In this document: one piece after another, positions 1 to 9,985 of the stretch
Position numbering within the stretch: the first letter of the stretch is position 1
Layout of the letters: every line of letters starts with the position of its first letter
From: Nitrospiraceae bacterium
GTDB lineage: Bacteria; Nitrospirota; Nitrospiria; Nitrospirales; Nitrospiraceae
Reading direction: 5' to 3'
Length of the DNA: 27,992 nt
Assembly: GCA_005800255.1 (NCBI GenBank)
Contig: SYGW01000069.1
Coordinates: 1-27,992 of the forward strand
The notes under the pieces: generated by a model
The model's database searches: none
Told to the model about the DNA's origin: nothing
What the model saw: only the letters and a program-made list of their open reading frames with translations
Translations under genes and position numbers: made by a program

Positions 1-42
1 GTGGATATGAAGATTGCCCCTGACGACGTTGCTCTGCACCAT
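1..42 (-). CDS. murC: UDP-N-acetylmuramate--L-alanine ligase, N-terminal fragment (cut by window edge)
   Basis: Only the first 14 codons are in the window (MVQSNVVRGNLHIH). The ending LHIH matches the stretch that precedes the GxGG nucleotide-binding loop in MurC (typically HIHFVGIGG). The ATG overlaps the murG stop by one base (TAATG on the minus strand), and GGGAG lies just upstream as a ribosome binding site. Position after murG is the usual dcw order. MurC adds L-Ala to UDP-MurNAc in the cytoplasm. The call rests on context and four residues, so it is an inference. Confidence 0.6.
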   Translation of the reverse strand, partial: MVQSNVVRGNLHIH

Positions 43-1160
43 TAGACTCCCGCCTCTCTGCCAGACCGGTCGACATCATGATGACCCTCCATGAGTGCGT
101 AGCATTCGCGGACGATGACCTCGGCCGCGTCGGTTCGTCTCATCCCTAAACTGGCAGCTCCCATCGCCTGCACTCGCCCCGGATCTCCGAGAATGGTCGC
201 GACCGCGCGAGCCAACGTGGAGCCGGTGAGCGCCGATTGCGGAAGCACGACGGCGGCCCCTGCCGCCTCCATGACTTTGGCATTCTGCATCTGATGGTTG
301 TAGATGGCGGAGGGCAGCGGGATCAGGATGGCCGGCTTACCGCAGGTGGTCAGCTCCGCCACCGTCATGGCCCCGGCTCTCGCCACCACGAGATCCGCCT
401 GCCGCAATTCGGCCGGCATATCATAGAGAAACGGGGTCACCTGAGCGGAGATGCCGGCGCGGCGATAGGCCTCGGCTACCCGCGCCTGGTCGGACTCGCC
501 GGTCTGATGGGTGACGGTGAGTTGCGGCAGCTGGGTCATCAATTCTGGCAATCCTTCTATCACCGCCGTATTAATCGCCTTCGCCCCCTGGCTCCCGCCG
601 AAGATCAACAGATGAAACGGCTTCCGGTTTTCCTGGCCCTGCTGCGCGGAGTCCAGAAAAGCCTTGCGAATCGGAATCCCCGTCACCCGCACCTTGGAGC
701 GGGTGAACGACGCGGCCGCGGACTCGAATCCGAGAAACACCAATTGCGCGAAGGGCCCCACCGCCTTATTCGCCATACCGGGCCGTGCATTCGGCTCAAG
801 AATCACGCGTGGCACCCCCGTCAAGGCTGCGGCCAACAACACCATCGGACTGGTATAGCCGCCGATCCCGATCACCAGATCCGTCCGTCTCGCTCGCAAA
901 ATCTTCAAACACTGCCACAAACTTTTCGGCAAGGCGCACAGTCCCCTCACCGCCCCGGCTAGCCCTTTTCCCATCACAGGCTGGGCACTGATCAAAGCCA
1001 GCTCGAACCCCTCATGGGCCAGCACCTTCGACTCGAGTCCCCGCGAGGTCCCCACGAAGAGCACCTGAGTTGCAGGGTCGTGCCGGAGAAACTCGCGCGC
1101 CAACGCCACAGCCGGATAGAGATGGCCCCCGGTTCCCCCTGCTGCAATGACAATCGTCAT
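42..1160 (-). CDS. murG: UDP-GlcNAc:lipid I N-acetylglucosaminyltransferase MurG
   Basis: MurG adds GlcNAc to lipid I at the inner face of the cytoplasmic membrane, giving lipid II. The 372-residue product begins MTIVIAAGGTGGHLYPA, with the N-terminal GGTGGH loop of GT28 enzymes. It has IGGYTSP and EPNARPGMANK in the N-terminal domain, and GGSQGAKAIN, ARAGAMTVAEL and PLPSAIYNHQMQNA in the C-terminal donor-binding domain. Length matches the family (about 355-370). The ATG overlaps the ftsW stop as ATGA, which fixes the start; the same frame runs open far upstream through ftsW but there the sequence is antisense-like shadow. The stop overlaps murC by one base. Confidence 0.97.
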   Translation of the reverse strand: MTIVIAAGGTGGHLYPAVALAREFLRHDPATQVLFVGTSRGLESKVLAHEGFELALISAQPVMGKGLAGAVRGLCALPKSLWQCLKILRARRTDLVIGIGGYTSPMVLLAAALTGVPRVILEPNARPGMANKAVGPFAQLVFLGFESAAASFTRSKVRVTGIPIRKAFLDSAQQGQENRKPFHLLIFGGSQGAKAINTAVIEGLPELMTQLPQLTVTHQTGESDQARVAEAYRRAGISAQVTPFLYDMPAELRQADLVVARAGAMTVAELTTCGKPAILIPLPSAIYNHQMQNAKVMEAAGAAVVLPQSALTGSTLARAVATILGDPGRVQAMGAASLGMRRTDAAEVIVRECYALMEGHHDVDRSGREAGV

Positions 1161-2353
1161 TCGTGATCCGATCCACCCCGTCCACCGCGCGAGCCGCCCG
1201 CATGCCGGTCGCGCGAAATGCTGAGCAAGATCCCCACACCGATCAGACTGACCACCAGCGACGAGCCTCCGTAGCTGACGAACGGCAAGGTCAGCCCCTT
1301 CGTCGGCAAGAGCCCTGTCACCACCGCCGCATTCACCAGGGCCTGACCGCCGATCAAGAGGGTAATGCCCATGCCCAGATGCCGTCCGAAGGGCACCCGC
1401 GCGCGCGCGGCGATCTGAAATCCCCGCCAGACGAACACCGCAAAGAGCAGAATCACGGTGGCGGTCCCCACGAGCCCCAGTTCTTCTCCGACCAGCGACA
1501 ACACAAAGTCCGTATGAGCCTCCGGGAGGAAGTAGAGTTTCTGCTTGCCCTCGCCCAACCCCACTCCGAAAGGCCCGCCACTGCCGAACGCCAGGAAGGA
1601 CTGCGTAATCTGGAACCCGGCAGCCGAGGCTTCCTTCCAGGGAGCCAGAAAGGTCATGAGCCGTTGACGCCGGTAACTGGAGCCCAGGACCAACACCATG
1701 ACGACCGGAACGGCGCAGAGGGCCAGCGTCACCAGATGGGAGATGCGCGCCCCGGCGAGGAAACAGAGCCCGATCGTCACCAGCCCGATCACCACGACCG
1801 TCCCAAGGTCCGGTTCGAGCAAGACCAGCCCGCTCAACAGTCCGAGCACGATCAACGCCGGCAACAACCCCTCGCGAAACGACGCGATCTTGTCCCCTTT
1901 TCTGGTCAGGTAGGCCGCCATATAAATGACCACCACCAGCTTGACCATTTCCGCCGGCTGCATCGAAATCGGCCCCAGCCGCAACCAGCGCCGCGCCCCC
2001 TTGGCCGCCACACCCAGCCCTGGCACCAGCACCATGACCAGCAGCAGTAGCATGCAGAGCAACATCGGAATGGAGATCTTCTTCCACAGCGTGTAATCGA
2101 TGCGCGACGTGAGGTGCATCAAGAGAAAGCCGAAAGCGAGCCAGGCGATCTGCCGCTTCAGGAAAAACCCCGAATCGTGAAACCGGTTGCCCGCCACGAT
2201 GGCGCTCGCGCTGAACACCATGACCAGTCCCACCAGGGCCAGGGTCATGGTGACCGCCAGCAGCGTGTGATCCGCCGCCACCCGCTGCTTGCCCGATCGT
2301 TGGCTGGTCTGGAACCATGGAAGCGCCAGGGTCCCTGCTGATCGATGCGCCAT
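1157..2353 (-). CDS. ftsW: Lipid II polymerase / division protein FtsW (SEDS family)
   Basis: FtsW is the septal SEDS glycosyltransferase that works with FtsI. The 398-residue product has about ten hydrophobic segments beginning near residue 30. It carries family signatures including VMVFSASA near the N-terminus, GEELGLVG in the large periplasmic loop, and PTKGLTLPFVSYGGSS near the C-terminus. The charged N-terminal 28 residues are predicted cytoplasmic. The start follows murD by 32 bases, with AGGGGCGG upstream. The stop overlaps murG by four bases. A RodA assignment is less likely because it sits between murD and murG. Confidence 0.96.
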   Translation of the reverse strand: MAHRSAGTLALPWFQTSQRSGKQRVAADHTLLAVTMTLALVGLVMVFSASAIVAGNRFHDSGFFLKRQIAWLAFGFLLMHLTSRIDYTLWKKISIPMLLCMLLLLVMVLVPGLGVAAKGARRWLRLGPISMQPAEMVKLVVVIYMAAYLTRKGDKIASFREGLLPALIVLGLLSGLVLLEPDLGTVVVIGLVTIGLCFLAGARISHLVTLALCAVPVVMVLVLGSSYRRQRLMTFLAPWKEASAAGFQITQSFLAFGSGGPFGVGLGEGKQKLYFLPEAHTDFVLSLVGEELGLVGTATVILLFAVFVWRGFQIAARARVPFGRHLGMGITLLIGGQALVNAAVVTGLLPTKGLTLPFVSYGGSSLVVSLIGVGILLSISRDRHAGGSRGGRGGSDHE

Positions 2354-2385
2354 TGCTCAGAACCGCCCCTCCCTTGCCTGGCACG

Positions 2386-3795
2386 TCACGCTGGTAACGC
2401 ATGAACCAATGTCTTAAATTGACGGCCACGGTCTTGATAGTCCGCAAACATGTCGAAGCTGGCGCAGCACGGGGATAGCAACACGACATCGCCTGGCGCA
2501 GCCCCCTGCGCTGCACAGTCCACGGCCTCCCGCAAGCTGGCCGCGTCGGTCATCGTGGCGACTCCCTCCCAAGCCCGCCGCAACAACGGCGCCGCTTCTC
2601 CGATCAGAATCACGCGCTTAACCCTCCGTCCGACCGCCTGGGCCAGCCGCGAAAAGTCGCCGCCCTTATCCCGCCCGCCGGCAATGAGCCAAATCGGTTG
2701 ATCGATACTCTCCAGCGCCTTGAGCGTGGCATCGACGTTCGTGCCCTTCGAATCGTTCACGAACCGGACCCCTCGCCGCTCACGCACGATCTCCAGCGCA
2801 TGTTCGAGTCCGGGAAAGGTCGCAAGGACCCGCCGGATCACCTCGAGGGGACAGCCGCACAACACCGCATAGGTCACGGCCGCCATGACGTTCTGCACAT
2901 TGTGGTTGCCGATGATGCGGATCTCGCTCCTGCGACAAATCTCCTGCCGAACCCCTGTGACCGTCGTCACGATCCGGTCTCCCTCGAGATAGGTCCCCCC
3001 GAACAGATCGGCCCCGATCGTCGCCCCACTCGTAAACCCCAGCCGCTGCGCAGCCACACGATGCCGCAACGGAGCCACACGGTCATCGTCGAGGTTGAAC
3101 AGGGCGAAATCCGACGAGGTTTGATTCTCGAAGATCCGCTGTTTGGCCGCGACATAATCGTCCAGCGACTCATACCGGTCCTGATGGTCCACCGTCACAT
3201 TGAGCAAGGCGGCGACCCAAGGATGGAATCGGTCGATCGTTTCCAGCTGGAAACTGGAAACCTCCACGACCAGATAATCATAGGGACTCGGCTTTCCCTC
3301 TTGCTGGGCGCGGAAATCTTCCATCGCCGCCTCGCTCAAGGCCGTGCCCAAATTGCCGCCGACAAATGCCCGCTTGCCGCTCTCGGCCAGAAATTTACCG
3401 ATCAAAGTCACCGTCGTGCTCTTGCCGTTGGTGCCGGTGATGGCCAGGATCGGGCTTCGAATAAATTGCGAGGCCAACTCCAATTCGCCGATCACCTTCA
3501 CCCCGCGCCGCCGCGCCGCTTCGAGCGACGCCAATCGATAGGGCACTCCCGGGCTGATCACCACCAGATCCGCCGCCTCGAGCGACGACTCGTACTGCGT
3601 CCCGACAGTCACACGAACGTGATCGCGATCAATCGACCCGAGGATCGAGGCCAACTCCGCCTGCTCCTTGCGGTCGGCCACCGTGACCTGGGCGCCCGCC
3701 GCCTGGAGCAGGCGGCAAGCGGCCACGCCGCTTCTGGCCAGTCCCATCACTGTGACGTTGACGCCCGCAAGTTTCACTGTCGCGACTCCCACCAT
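2386..3795 (-). CDS. murD: UDP-N-acetylmuramoyl-L-alanine--D-glutamate ligase
   Basis: MurD adds D-Glu to UDP-MurNAc-L-Ala. The 469-residue product has an N-terminal Rossmann-type domain ([13 protein letters not shown], about residues 14-26), the Mur-ligase P-loop [11 protein letters not shown], the conserved [29 protein letters not shown] and [12 protein letters not shown], and a C-terminal [12 protein letters not shown]. Length is slightly above the usual 440-450. ATG at 3795 lies just after the mraY stop; an in-frame GTG seven codons on (VKLAGVNV) could also serve. An ATG overlapping the mraY stop is out of frame and stops within nine codons. Confidence 0.96.
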   Translation of the reverse strand: MVGVATVKLAGVNVTVMGLARSGVAACRLLQAAGAQVTVADRKEQAELASILGSIDRDHVRVTVGTQYESSLEAADLVVISPGVPYRLASLEAARRRGVKVIGELELASQFIRSPILAITGTNGKSTTVTLIGKFLAESGKRAFVGGNLGTALSEAAMEDFRAQQEGKPSPYDYLVVEVSSFQLETIDRFHPWVAALLNVTVDHQDRYESLDDYVAAKQRIFENQTSSDFALFNLDDDRVAPLRHRVAAQRLGFTSGATIGADLFGGTYLEGDRIVTTVTGVRQEICRRSEIRIIGNHNVQNVMAAVTYAVLCGCPLEVIRRVLATFPGLEHALEIVRERRGVRFVNDSKGTNVDATLKALESIDQPIWLIAGGRDKGGDFSRLAQAVGRRVKRVILIGEAAPLLRRAWEGVATMTDAASLREAVDCAAQGAAPGDVVLLSPCCASFDMFADYQDRGRQFKTLVHALPA

Positions 3796-3799
3796 GCCA

Positions 3800-4876
3800 T
3801 CACCGGAGCTTTAAGGTGCTCAAACTCAACAGGGCCAACAAAATGGCAATGATCCACAACCGCACCACGACTTTCGGCTCCTCCCATCCCTTCATCTCAA
3901 AGTGATGATGGATCGGCGCCATGAGGAAAATCCGCTTCCCGCGCGACTTGAACGAGACGACCTGGAAGATGACCGAGACCGCTTCGATCACAAACACCCC
4001 GCCGACCATGAGGAGCAGCAGCTCGTGCTTGCTGATCACCGCGACCGTGCCCAGCGCCGCCCCCAGCGGAAGCGACCCGACGTCTCCCATGAACACAGTG
4101 GCCGGATAGGAGTTGAACCAGAGGAATCCCAGACTCGCCCCCAGGATGGAGGCGGTGAAGACCGCCAGTTCGCCGGCGCCTTCGATATGTTGAATGAGCA
4201 GATAGTCCGACATGACGCGATGGCCGGCGATATAGGCCACGATCGTATAGGCCAAGGCCGCGATCATGACCGGTCCGATCGCCAATCCGTCCAGGCCGTC
4301 GGTCAAATTGACGGCGTTGGAGCTCCCGACAATGACCAGGACGGCAAAGGCGATATAGAACCAGCCGAGATCCGGAACGAAATTCTTGAAGAAGGGAATA
4401 CTGAGCTTGGTCGTATAGCCGGGCAGGGAATAGAGCGCGACCGCGATCGCCAAGGCCATCATGATTTGCGCCGTAAACTTTTGCCCCGCCGACAACCCCT
4501 TCGACTGCGCCTTGACGAACTTGAGATAGTCATCCACAAATCCGATCGCCCCGAACCCCACCGTGGCGGCAAGCACCAGCCAGACATAGCCCCTCGAGAT
4601 ATCGGCCCAGAGAAGCGTCGAGATGACCACCGCGAAAATGATGAGCACGCCTCCCATCGTAGGCGTGCCGCTCTTGGCCAGGTGGCTCTTGGGACCGGCA
4701 CCGCGGATCTGCTGACCCAGCTTAATTTCTTGCAACTTCCGGATCACCCAGGGCGCCAGGACGAAGGCAATCAAAAATGCCGTCACGGCCGCATAGATGA
4801 TGCGGAAGCTCAAATACCGAAAGACGTTCAAGAACGAATATTCGGCATGAAACGGATAGAGCCAGTTGTAAAACAT
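3800..4876 (-). CDS. mraY: Phospho-N-acetylmuramoyl-pentapeptide transferase
   Basis: MraY moves phospho-MurNAc-pentapeptide to undecaprenyl phosphate, making lipid I in the inner membrane. The 358-residue product is polytopic and of standard length. It has KSGTPTMGG after the first membrane segment, FVDDYLKF with the paired aspartates, [24 protein letters not shown], and [20 protein letters not shown] near the C-terminus. The ribosome binding site GAGGGA is eight bases before ATG. It follows murF after 39 bases and is followed closely by murD. Confidence 0.98.
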   Translation of the reverse strand: MFYNWLYPFHAEYSFLNVFRYLSFRIIYAAVTAFLIAFVLAPWVIRKLQEIKLGQQIRGAGPKSHLAKSGTPTMGGVLIIFAVVISTLLWADISRGYVWLVLAATVGFGAIGFVDDYLKFVKAQSKGLSAGQKFTAQIMMALAIAVALYSLPGYTTKLSIPFFKNFVPDLGWFYIAFAVLVIVGSSNAVNLTDGLDGLAIGPVMIAALAYTIVAYIAGHRVMSDYLLIQHIEGAGELAVFTASILGASLGFLWFNSYPATVFMGDVGSLPLGAALGTVAVISKHELLLLMVGGVFVIEAVSVIFQVVSFKSRGKRIFLMAPIHHHFEMKGWEEPKVVVRLWIIAILLALLSLSTLKLR

Positions 4877-4915
4877 GCCGTCTGTCCCTCAACGAAAATG
4901 AATCACACCGATGCC

Positions 4916-6370
4916 TTACGATGCCTGCTTGATGACCGCCCTCATCCCTGTCAGCACCTGGACCACCTGCTCCATCTTCATGCCGCGCGACGCCTTCACT
5001 AGCACCACATCGCCCTGCCGCACCATCTTCTTGAGCCGATCGGCCGCGGCCACCGCATCCGCCGCTTCCTCGATCTGCGAATCGGCCATCCCGCCGAGCC
5101 TGGCTCCCTCTGCGATGTCACGACCCAGCGTCCCACAGGCGATCAGCCGCGACAGGCCCTGCGTGGCCAGAAACTGCCCGACCTCCCGGTGCATCGGGCG
5201 GCTCTCAGGGCCAAGCTCCAACATATCTCCCAGGACGGCAATCCGCTCGCGCGCCGGACTCCACTGCGCCAAGAGCTGAAGTGCCGCTTTCATCGACGCC
5301 GGGTTGGCGTTGTAGCAATCGTTGATGATATGGACGCCATGATGCATCACCACCTGCGATCGCATCGCGGCGGGACGGAATCGGCCCAGCCCCTGGGCAA
5401 TCATCGCACCGGACAGATTCAACGCCGCCCCCACTGCCGCAGCGGCAAGCGCATTGGTCACGTTGTGGGCCCCATGCACCTTGATTCGCACGGCGATGGG
5501 CCGGCTCTTTCCGGGGAGGTGCAGGCGGAAGGTCGTGCCCTGGCGGGCATCGGACGTCACCCTGCTCGCGCGGACATCGGCCATCTCTGAAAATCCGAAC
5601 GACACGACACGGCATTGCGCGCGCGAGGCAAGATAGTCGAAGTAAGGGTCGTCGGCGTTCAAGATCGCCGCGCCATCGGCCGGAAGCATGTCCAGCAATT
5701 CCGCCTTGGCCTGCGCCGACCCTTCCATGCTCCCGAAGAACTCCAGATGATCAGGTCCGATATTGGTGATCAACCCGACCATGGGCCGGACAATCTCACA
5801 GAGCCTGGTCGTCTGCCCCTGATGATCCACGCCCATCTCGATGACCGCCGCTTGATGGCGAGCCGTGAGCCGGAACAGGGTATGGGGCACGCCGATCCGA
5901 TTATTGAAGTTCCCCTCGGTCTTCAACGTGCGCCACCGCTGCGCCAACACCGCCGCCACCATATCTTTCGTCGTCGTCTTGCCGTTGCTCCCGGTCACCG
6001 CCACCACGGGGAAGTGAAACCGACTGCGATGATGAGTCGCCAACTGCTGATAGGCGAACAGGGGACCCTGCACGCCGAACAGAAAGGGGGCCGACCGTCC
6101 CTCAAAGAGGCGCGCCGACGCGGAGCCGGACGGCAGGCTATATTCATCGTGCACGATCGCGCCGGCCGCGCCTTTCGCGAGCACGGACGGCACGAACTCA
6201 TGGCCGTCGAACTGTTCGCCTCTCAGCGCGACAAAAAGATCCCCGCGGCGAATCGATCGCGAGTCCGTGCTGACCCGTCTGATCCGGCGCTTCCCCGATA
6301 CCGAGTCTCGGCCAGCGAGGATCTTCACGCTGATGACTTCCCGCAATTCTTCAACCGTAAAGAGTCCCAT
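4916..6370 (-). CDS. murF: UDP-N-acetylmuramoyl-tripeptide--D-alanyl-D-alanine ligase
   Basis: MurF adds D-Ala-D-Ala to finish the cytoplasmic pentapeptide precursor. Visible signatures are STDSRSIRRGDLFVALRGEQFDGHEF in the N-terminal domain, VTGSNGKTTTKDM as P-loop, NFNNRIGVPHTLFRL, EMGVDHQGQ, GPDHLEFFGS, INDCYNANPASMKAAL, and AVLGDMLELGPES. The start is uncertain. I chose ATG 6370 (MGLFTVEEL), because homology normally begins there and GGACGGGG precedes it. In-frame alternatives are ATG 6409 and GTG 6415; the GTG would overlap the murE stop as GTGA, the same junction seen between ftsL and ftsI. From 6370 the product is 484 residues. Confidence 0.93.
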   Translation of the reverse strand: MGLFTVEELREVISVKILAGRDSVSGKRRIRRVSTDSRSIRRGDLFVALRGEQFDGHEFVPSVLAKGAAGAIVHDEYSLPSGSASARLFEGRSAPFLFGVQGPLFAYQQLATHHRSRFHFPVVAVTGSNGKTTTKDMVAAVLAQRWRTLKTEGNFNNRIGVPHTLFRLTARHQAAVIEMGVDHQGQTTRLCEIVRPMVGLITNIGPDHLEFFGSMEGSAQAKAELLDMLPADGAAILNADDPYFDYLASRAQCRVVSFGFSEMADVRASRVTSDARQGTTFRLHLPGKSRPIAVRIKVHGAHNVTNALAAAAVGAALNLSGAMIAQGLGRFRPAAMRSQVVMHHGVHIINDCYNANPASMKAALQLLAQWSPARERIAVLGDMLELGPESRPMHREVGQFLATQGLSRLIACGTLGRDIAEGARLGGMADSQIEEAADAVAAADRLKKMVRQGDVVLVKASRGMKMEQVVQVLTGMRAVIKQAS

Positions 6371-6411
6371 CGATTCCCCGTCCTGTCCGATCTTGGCCGT
6401 ACCCTGCATCG

Positions 6412-7929
6412 TCACGCGCAACCCTGTAGCTGCTGGATCGCCTCGCGCGCAACCTCACGGTCGTCAAAATGAAATTTCTTCGTCCCGATGATTTGATAGT
6501 CTTCATGCCCCTTGCCGGCAATGAGCACCATGTCGCCACGGTGCGCCTCGCGGATCGCCACGCCGATCGCCTCACGGCGGTCCGACACCAAACGGTACTG
6601 CACATGACTCCGGTGCGCCAGCGCCTCGCGCACGCCGACCTCGACTTCACGAAGGATCGCCACCGGATCCTCGGTGCGCGGGTTATCGGAGGTCAGCACC
6701 ACCACATCACTGTACTCCACGGCGGCGCGGCCCATCTTAGGCCGCTTCCCTCGGTCACGATCGCCGCCGCAGCCGAACACCGTAATGATCCGATCGGTCT
6801 TTAAGGCCTGGGCTGCCGTGAGCAGCCGGACGAGGGCATCATCGGTATGGGCATAATCGACGACCACGGTAAAATCCTGCCCGGACGAGACCCGTTCGAA
6901 CCGGCCCGGGACATTCGTGATATGGGCAGCTGCGTCGCAGATCTGATCCGCCGTGGCCCCCTCATGCAGCGCCACTCCGATCGCCCCCAGCAAGTTGTAG
7001 ACGTTATGTTCCCCCACCAGCCGGTTCTCGATCGTGAACGAACCGGCAGGCGTCGCAGCGGTAAAGGTCGTCCCAGACAAAGAAAGGCGCACCGCTTCCG
7101 CCTTGAGCTCGGCCTTGCCCTGAAGGGCATAGCCCCAGACCGGCACGGGACAAACGGCCCGGAGCGCGGCCCCTCTCGGATCATCCAGATTGACGATGGC
7201 GCGCTTCCCGGTCTTCCGCCCCCCGGCCAATCCGGTAAACAGTTTCAGCTTCTCCGCGAAGTACGCATCCATCGTGTGATGAAAATCGAGGTGATCCTGC
7301 GTGAGGTTCGTAAAGACCGCCGCGTCATACTCGCAGCCGGACGTCCGGTCTAACGCGAGGGCATGGGACGACACTTCCATCACGGTGGCATCAAGCCCAT
7401 GCTCGACCATCTTCGCCAACAACTGCTGAAGATCGAGTGCGCCGGGCGTCGTGTGCGAGGCGGGAAAGGTCTCCTGCCCGATCTGATAGCCCACCGTGCC
7501 GATCAACCCCACCTTCCGGCCGATTCCTTCCAGCAACGATTTACAAAGGTACGTGGTCGTGGTCTTTCCGTTCGTGCCGGTCACGCCGATCATCTTGAGA
7601 CGGGCGGACGGATCCCCATGGAACCGGCTGCCGAGCAGCCCGAGCGCCTTGCGCGAGTCCGCCACCAGCACGAGGGGCACTGGCCCTGCGGCCACAGGAA
7701 CCTGCGCAATGATGGCGCCGGTTCCGGCTTTGACGGCCTGCTCGATAAAGTTATGACCGTCGACTCGCTCGCCCTTGACCGCCACGAAAATCCCCCCGGG
7801 CGTGACCGCCCGTGAATCGTCCGTGATCCCCTGCACCGGGCGAGTCATCTCGCCCCGCTGCTCCAGAATCGCGACCTGCCCGCGGAGCGCCGCGAGCAAC
7901 TGCATGAGGGTGAGAGGATCGCGCGTCAT
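6412..7929 (-). CDS. murE: UDP-N-acetylmuramoyl-tripeptide synthetase MurE, meso-DAP type
   Basis: MurE adds the third residue of the stem peptide. The 505-residue product has GITDDSRAVTPGGIFVAVKG near the N-terminus, the P-loop GVTGTNGKTTTT (Lys about 122), MEVSSHAL, TNLTQDHLDFH, VVDYAHTDDALVRLL and FGCGGDRDRGKRPKM. The C-terminal TSDNPRTEDP (D415-N416-P417-R418) is the DNPR motif known to select meso-diaminopimelate, so DAP-type peptidoglycan is inferred. The C-terminus has GKGHEDYQ. ATG 7929 lies two bases after the ftsI stop. Confidence 0.97.
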   Translation of the reverse strand: MTRDPLTLMQLLAALRGQVAILEQRGEMTRPVQGITDDSRAVTPGGIFVAVKGERVDGHNFIEQAVKAGTGAIIAQVPVAAGPVPLVLVADSRKALGLLGSRFHGDPSARLKMIGVTGTNGKTTTTYLCKSLLEGIGRKVGLIGTVGYQIGQETFPASHTTPGALDLQQLLAKMVEHGLDATVMEVSSHALALDRTSGCEYDAAVFTNLTQDHLDFHHTMDAYFAEKLKLFTGLAGGRKTGKRAIVNLDDPRGAALRAVCPVPVWGYALQGKAELKAEAVRLSLSGTTFTAATPAGSFTIENRLVGEHNVYNLLGAIGVALHEGATADQICDAAAHITNVPGRFERVSSGQDFTVVVDYAHTDDALVRLLTAAQALKTDRIITVFGCGGDRDRGKRPKMGRAAVEYSDVVVLTSDNPRTEDPVAILREVEVGVREALAHRSHVQYRLVSDRREAIGVAIREAHRGDMVLIAGKGHEDYQIIGTKKFHFDDREVAREAIQQLQGCA

Positions 7930-7931
7930 AG

Positions 7932-9653
7932 CTATTGGTCGTCCCTCGTCGCCAAGGCGATTTTCACTGTGTCCTCCCTGGACACCCCGAGATAGTTCAA
8001 CACCTGCTCCCCGACCCGCCGAAAGACTGGCGCGGCCACGGTCCCGCCCCAGGCTTCGCCTTGCGGCTCATCGATCACGACGATCATGGCCAACCGGGGC
8101 GATTCAGCCGGCACATAGCCGACGAACGACCCGACAAACAGGGTGGAAGAATAGCCGCCGGTCCGCGGATCGATCTTTTGCGCCGTCCCCGTTTTGCCCG
8201 CCACGCGGAACCCGGGAATCGCCGCCTTCGTCCCCGTCCCGTTCGTCACCACCCCTTCCAACATCGTCGTCACCGTCTTGGCCGTCTCCTCCGACACGAC
8301 ACGCCGCTTGACCTGCGGCAACACTTCCTTCAGGAGGAGCCCCTTCTGATCGCGCACTTCGGACACCACATAGGGCCTCATCAAGACGCCTCCATTGGCG
8401 AGAGTCGCGATGGCCGACACCATTTGGAGAGGCGTCACCCCGATCTCCTGCCCCATCGAAATCGACGCCAACGTGCGGCGGCCCCAGTCCTTGGGCGCCT
8501 TCAAGAGCCCGTTGACTTCGCCCGGCAAATCGATCTCCGTCCGTTGCCCGAATCCGAATGCCTGGAGATAGCGGTACAGCCGCTGATCGCCGAGGGCCAT
8601 CCCGGTTTTCGCGGCGCCAATGTTGCTGGACTTTTGAATCATCTCGGAAAACGTCATCCAGCCGAGCTTCTCATGGTCGTGAATCGTCGTGCTCGCAATC
8701 GTCATCTTGCCGTTCTCGCCGAAAATCATGGAACCGGGCCACATCACCTTTTCTTCCAATGCCGCTGCCGCCACCATCGCCTTCATGGTCGACCCAGGCT
8801 CGTAGGTATCGGTCAGCGCGCGGTTGCGCCACCGGTCCGGCGTCAGCGCGCTGACGGCATTCGGGTCGAACCGCGGACTGACCGCCATCGCGAGAATCGC
8901 GCCGGATTGCGGCTCCATGACAATGATCGTCCCGGACCTGGCATGGGTGCGAGTGACCGTCTCGTCGAGCTCTTTTTCCGCAATGTATTGAATGACCTCG
9001 TCCACGGTCAGCGTCAGAGCCTGGCCCGGCGTCGGCACTTGTTCCTTCACGCCCTTGGGGAAAATCGTGCGGCCCAGTGCATCGCGCTGCAGCACGGTCA
9101 CGCGTTTTTCTCCGTGCAGCTGCGCGTCGTATCGGCGCTCAAGCCCCTCCAGCCCCTGCCCGTCCATTCCGGAAAATCCAAGAACGTGAGACAGCAACGG
9201 CCCATTGGGATAGAAGCGCTGGCCCTCCATCACCACCCCGATGCCGCCCAACGACAACTGTTCCAACCGCCGGCCCTGCTCAGGCTCGACCTTTCGCGCC
9301 AGCCAGACGAAGCTCTTATTCTGCCGGAGCTTCTTCTCCAGCTCGCCGCTTCGAATATGGAGCACCGGGGAAAGATCACGGACCACGGCCGAGGGGTTCT
9401 CCAGCGACGTGGGCACGCCGAACACGGAGGGCACCTCGACATTCATCGCGAGGACCTTGCCATGCCGATCCGACACCATGCCTCTGGCGCCCTCGAACGA
9501 CACAGTTTTTTGATGTTGGCGATCGGCCTTGGCCGTGAGTTCCGCAGCTTGAAGCACTTGGAGCGTGACTAGCCGAAACAGAATGACGCTGAACCCGCAG
9601 AAAAACAGGAACAGCACCACATACCGACGACCGCGGGAGGGGCCGACTGTCAC
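7932..9653 (-). CDS. ftsI: Septal transpeptidase FtsI / penicillin-binding protein 3
   Basis: FtsI cross-links septal peptidoglycan. The product is 573 residues from a GTG start that overlaps the ftsL stop (GTGA). One membrane anchor (YVVLFLFFCGFSVILFRL) follows a short basic N-terminus. A class B dimerisation domain comes next, then the transpeptidase domain with all three catalytic motifs: STMK (Ser about 288), SSN (about 342-344) and KTG (Lys about 487). The frame stays open about 280 bases upstream of the GTG, but this extension lies over ftsL and is low-complexity, so it was rejected. No PASTA domains are seen. Confidence 0.95.
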   Translation of the reverse strand: MTVGPSRGRRYVVLFLFFCGFSVILFRLVTLQVLQAAELTAKADRQHQKTVSFEGARGMVSDRHGKVLAMNVEVPSVFGVPTSLENPSAVVRDLSPVLHIRSGELEKKLRQNKSFVWLARKVEPEQGRRLEQLSLGGIGVVMEGQRFYPNGPLLSHVLGFSGMDGQGLEGLERRYDAQLHGEKRVTVLQRDALGRTIFPKGVKEQVPTPGQALTLTVDEVIQYIAEKELDETVTRTHARSGTIIVMEPQSGAILAMAVSPRFDPNAVSALTPDRWRNRALTDTYEPGSTMKAMVAAAALEEKVMWPGSMIFGENGKMTIASTTIHDHEKLGWMTFSEMIQKSSNIGAAKTGMALGDQRLYRYLQAFGFGQRTEIDLPGEVNGLLKAPKDWGRRTLASISMGQEIGVTPLQMVSAIATLANGGVLMRPYVVSEVRDQKGLLLKEVLPQVKRRVVSEETAKTVTTMLEGVVTNGTGTKAAIPGFRVAGKTGTAQKIDPRTGGYSSTLFVGSFVGYVPAESPRLAMIVVIDEPQGEAWGGTVAAPVFRRVGEQVLNYLGVSREDTVKIALATRDDQ

Positions 9654-9985
9654 TCGTTTACTCTCCCAGTTACCACATGCCTCGCCAAGCGAACCTGCTC
9701 CACAGGCGGAGACGACAGGCCCGGCGCGTCCATCGACTGATGCACCATCATCACTTGTCCCTGCTGCGGCGGAACCAAGCCCAGCTTCTCCGTCGCCACC
9801 TTCGCGATCCGCTCCGGCGCCGCCAATGAAGACAATTTCACTTGCAACTGATCCCGCTCCCGCTCCAGCAATATCTTCTGGCTCTTCGAGCGCTCGATCT
9901 GATACCCCAGCCGAACGACATCCACCCGTTCCCACACAAACACGAAGACCAACATCACGCCGGCTAGAATCGTTACCGTCTTCAT
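9650..9985 (-). CDS. ftsL: Cell division protein FtsL
   Basis: FtsL is a small bitopic membrane protein that recruits septal synthases together with FtsB and FtsQ. The 111-residue product has a short N-terminus, one membrane helix (about residues 5-20) and then a heptad-like charged stretch, QIERSKSQKILLERERDQL, predicted as coiled coil. It then has LSSLAAPERIAKVATEKLGLV, the usual FtsL tail pattern in which a short helix leads to a G(L/M)V motif. Sequence conservation in this family is low, so the call leans on size, topology and place between rsmH and ftsI. It overlaps both neighbours by four bases. Confidence 0.88.
   Translation of the reverse strand: MKTVTILAGVMLVFVFVWERVDVVRLGYQIERSKSQKILLERERDQLQVKLSSLAAPERIAKVATEKLGLVPPQQGQVMMVHQSMDAPGLSSPPVEQVRLARHVVTGRVNE

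Noticed and set aside
1161..2516. Upstream extension of the murG frame as a long protein
   Set aside because: The extension lies over ftsW and murD in another frame with low-complexity composition; MurG homology starts at MTIVIAAGG.
9654..9935. Upstream extension of the ftsI frame
   Set aside because: It is Gly/Ala/Ser-rich shadow of ftsL; the GTGA junction and membrane anchor place the start at 9653.
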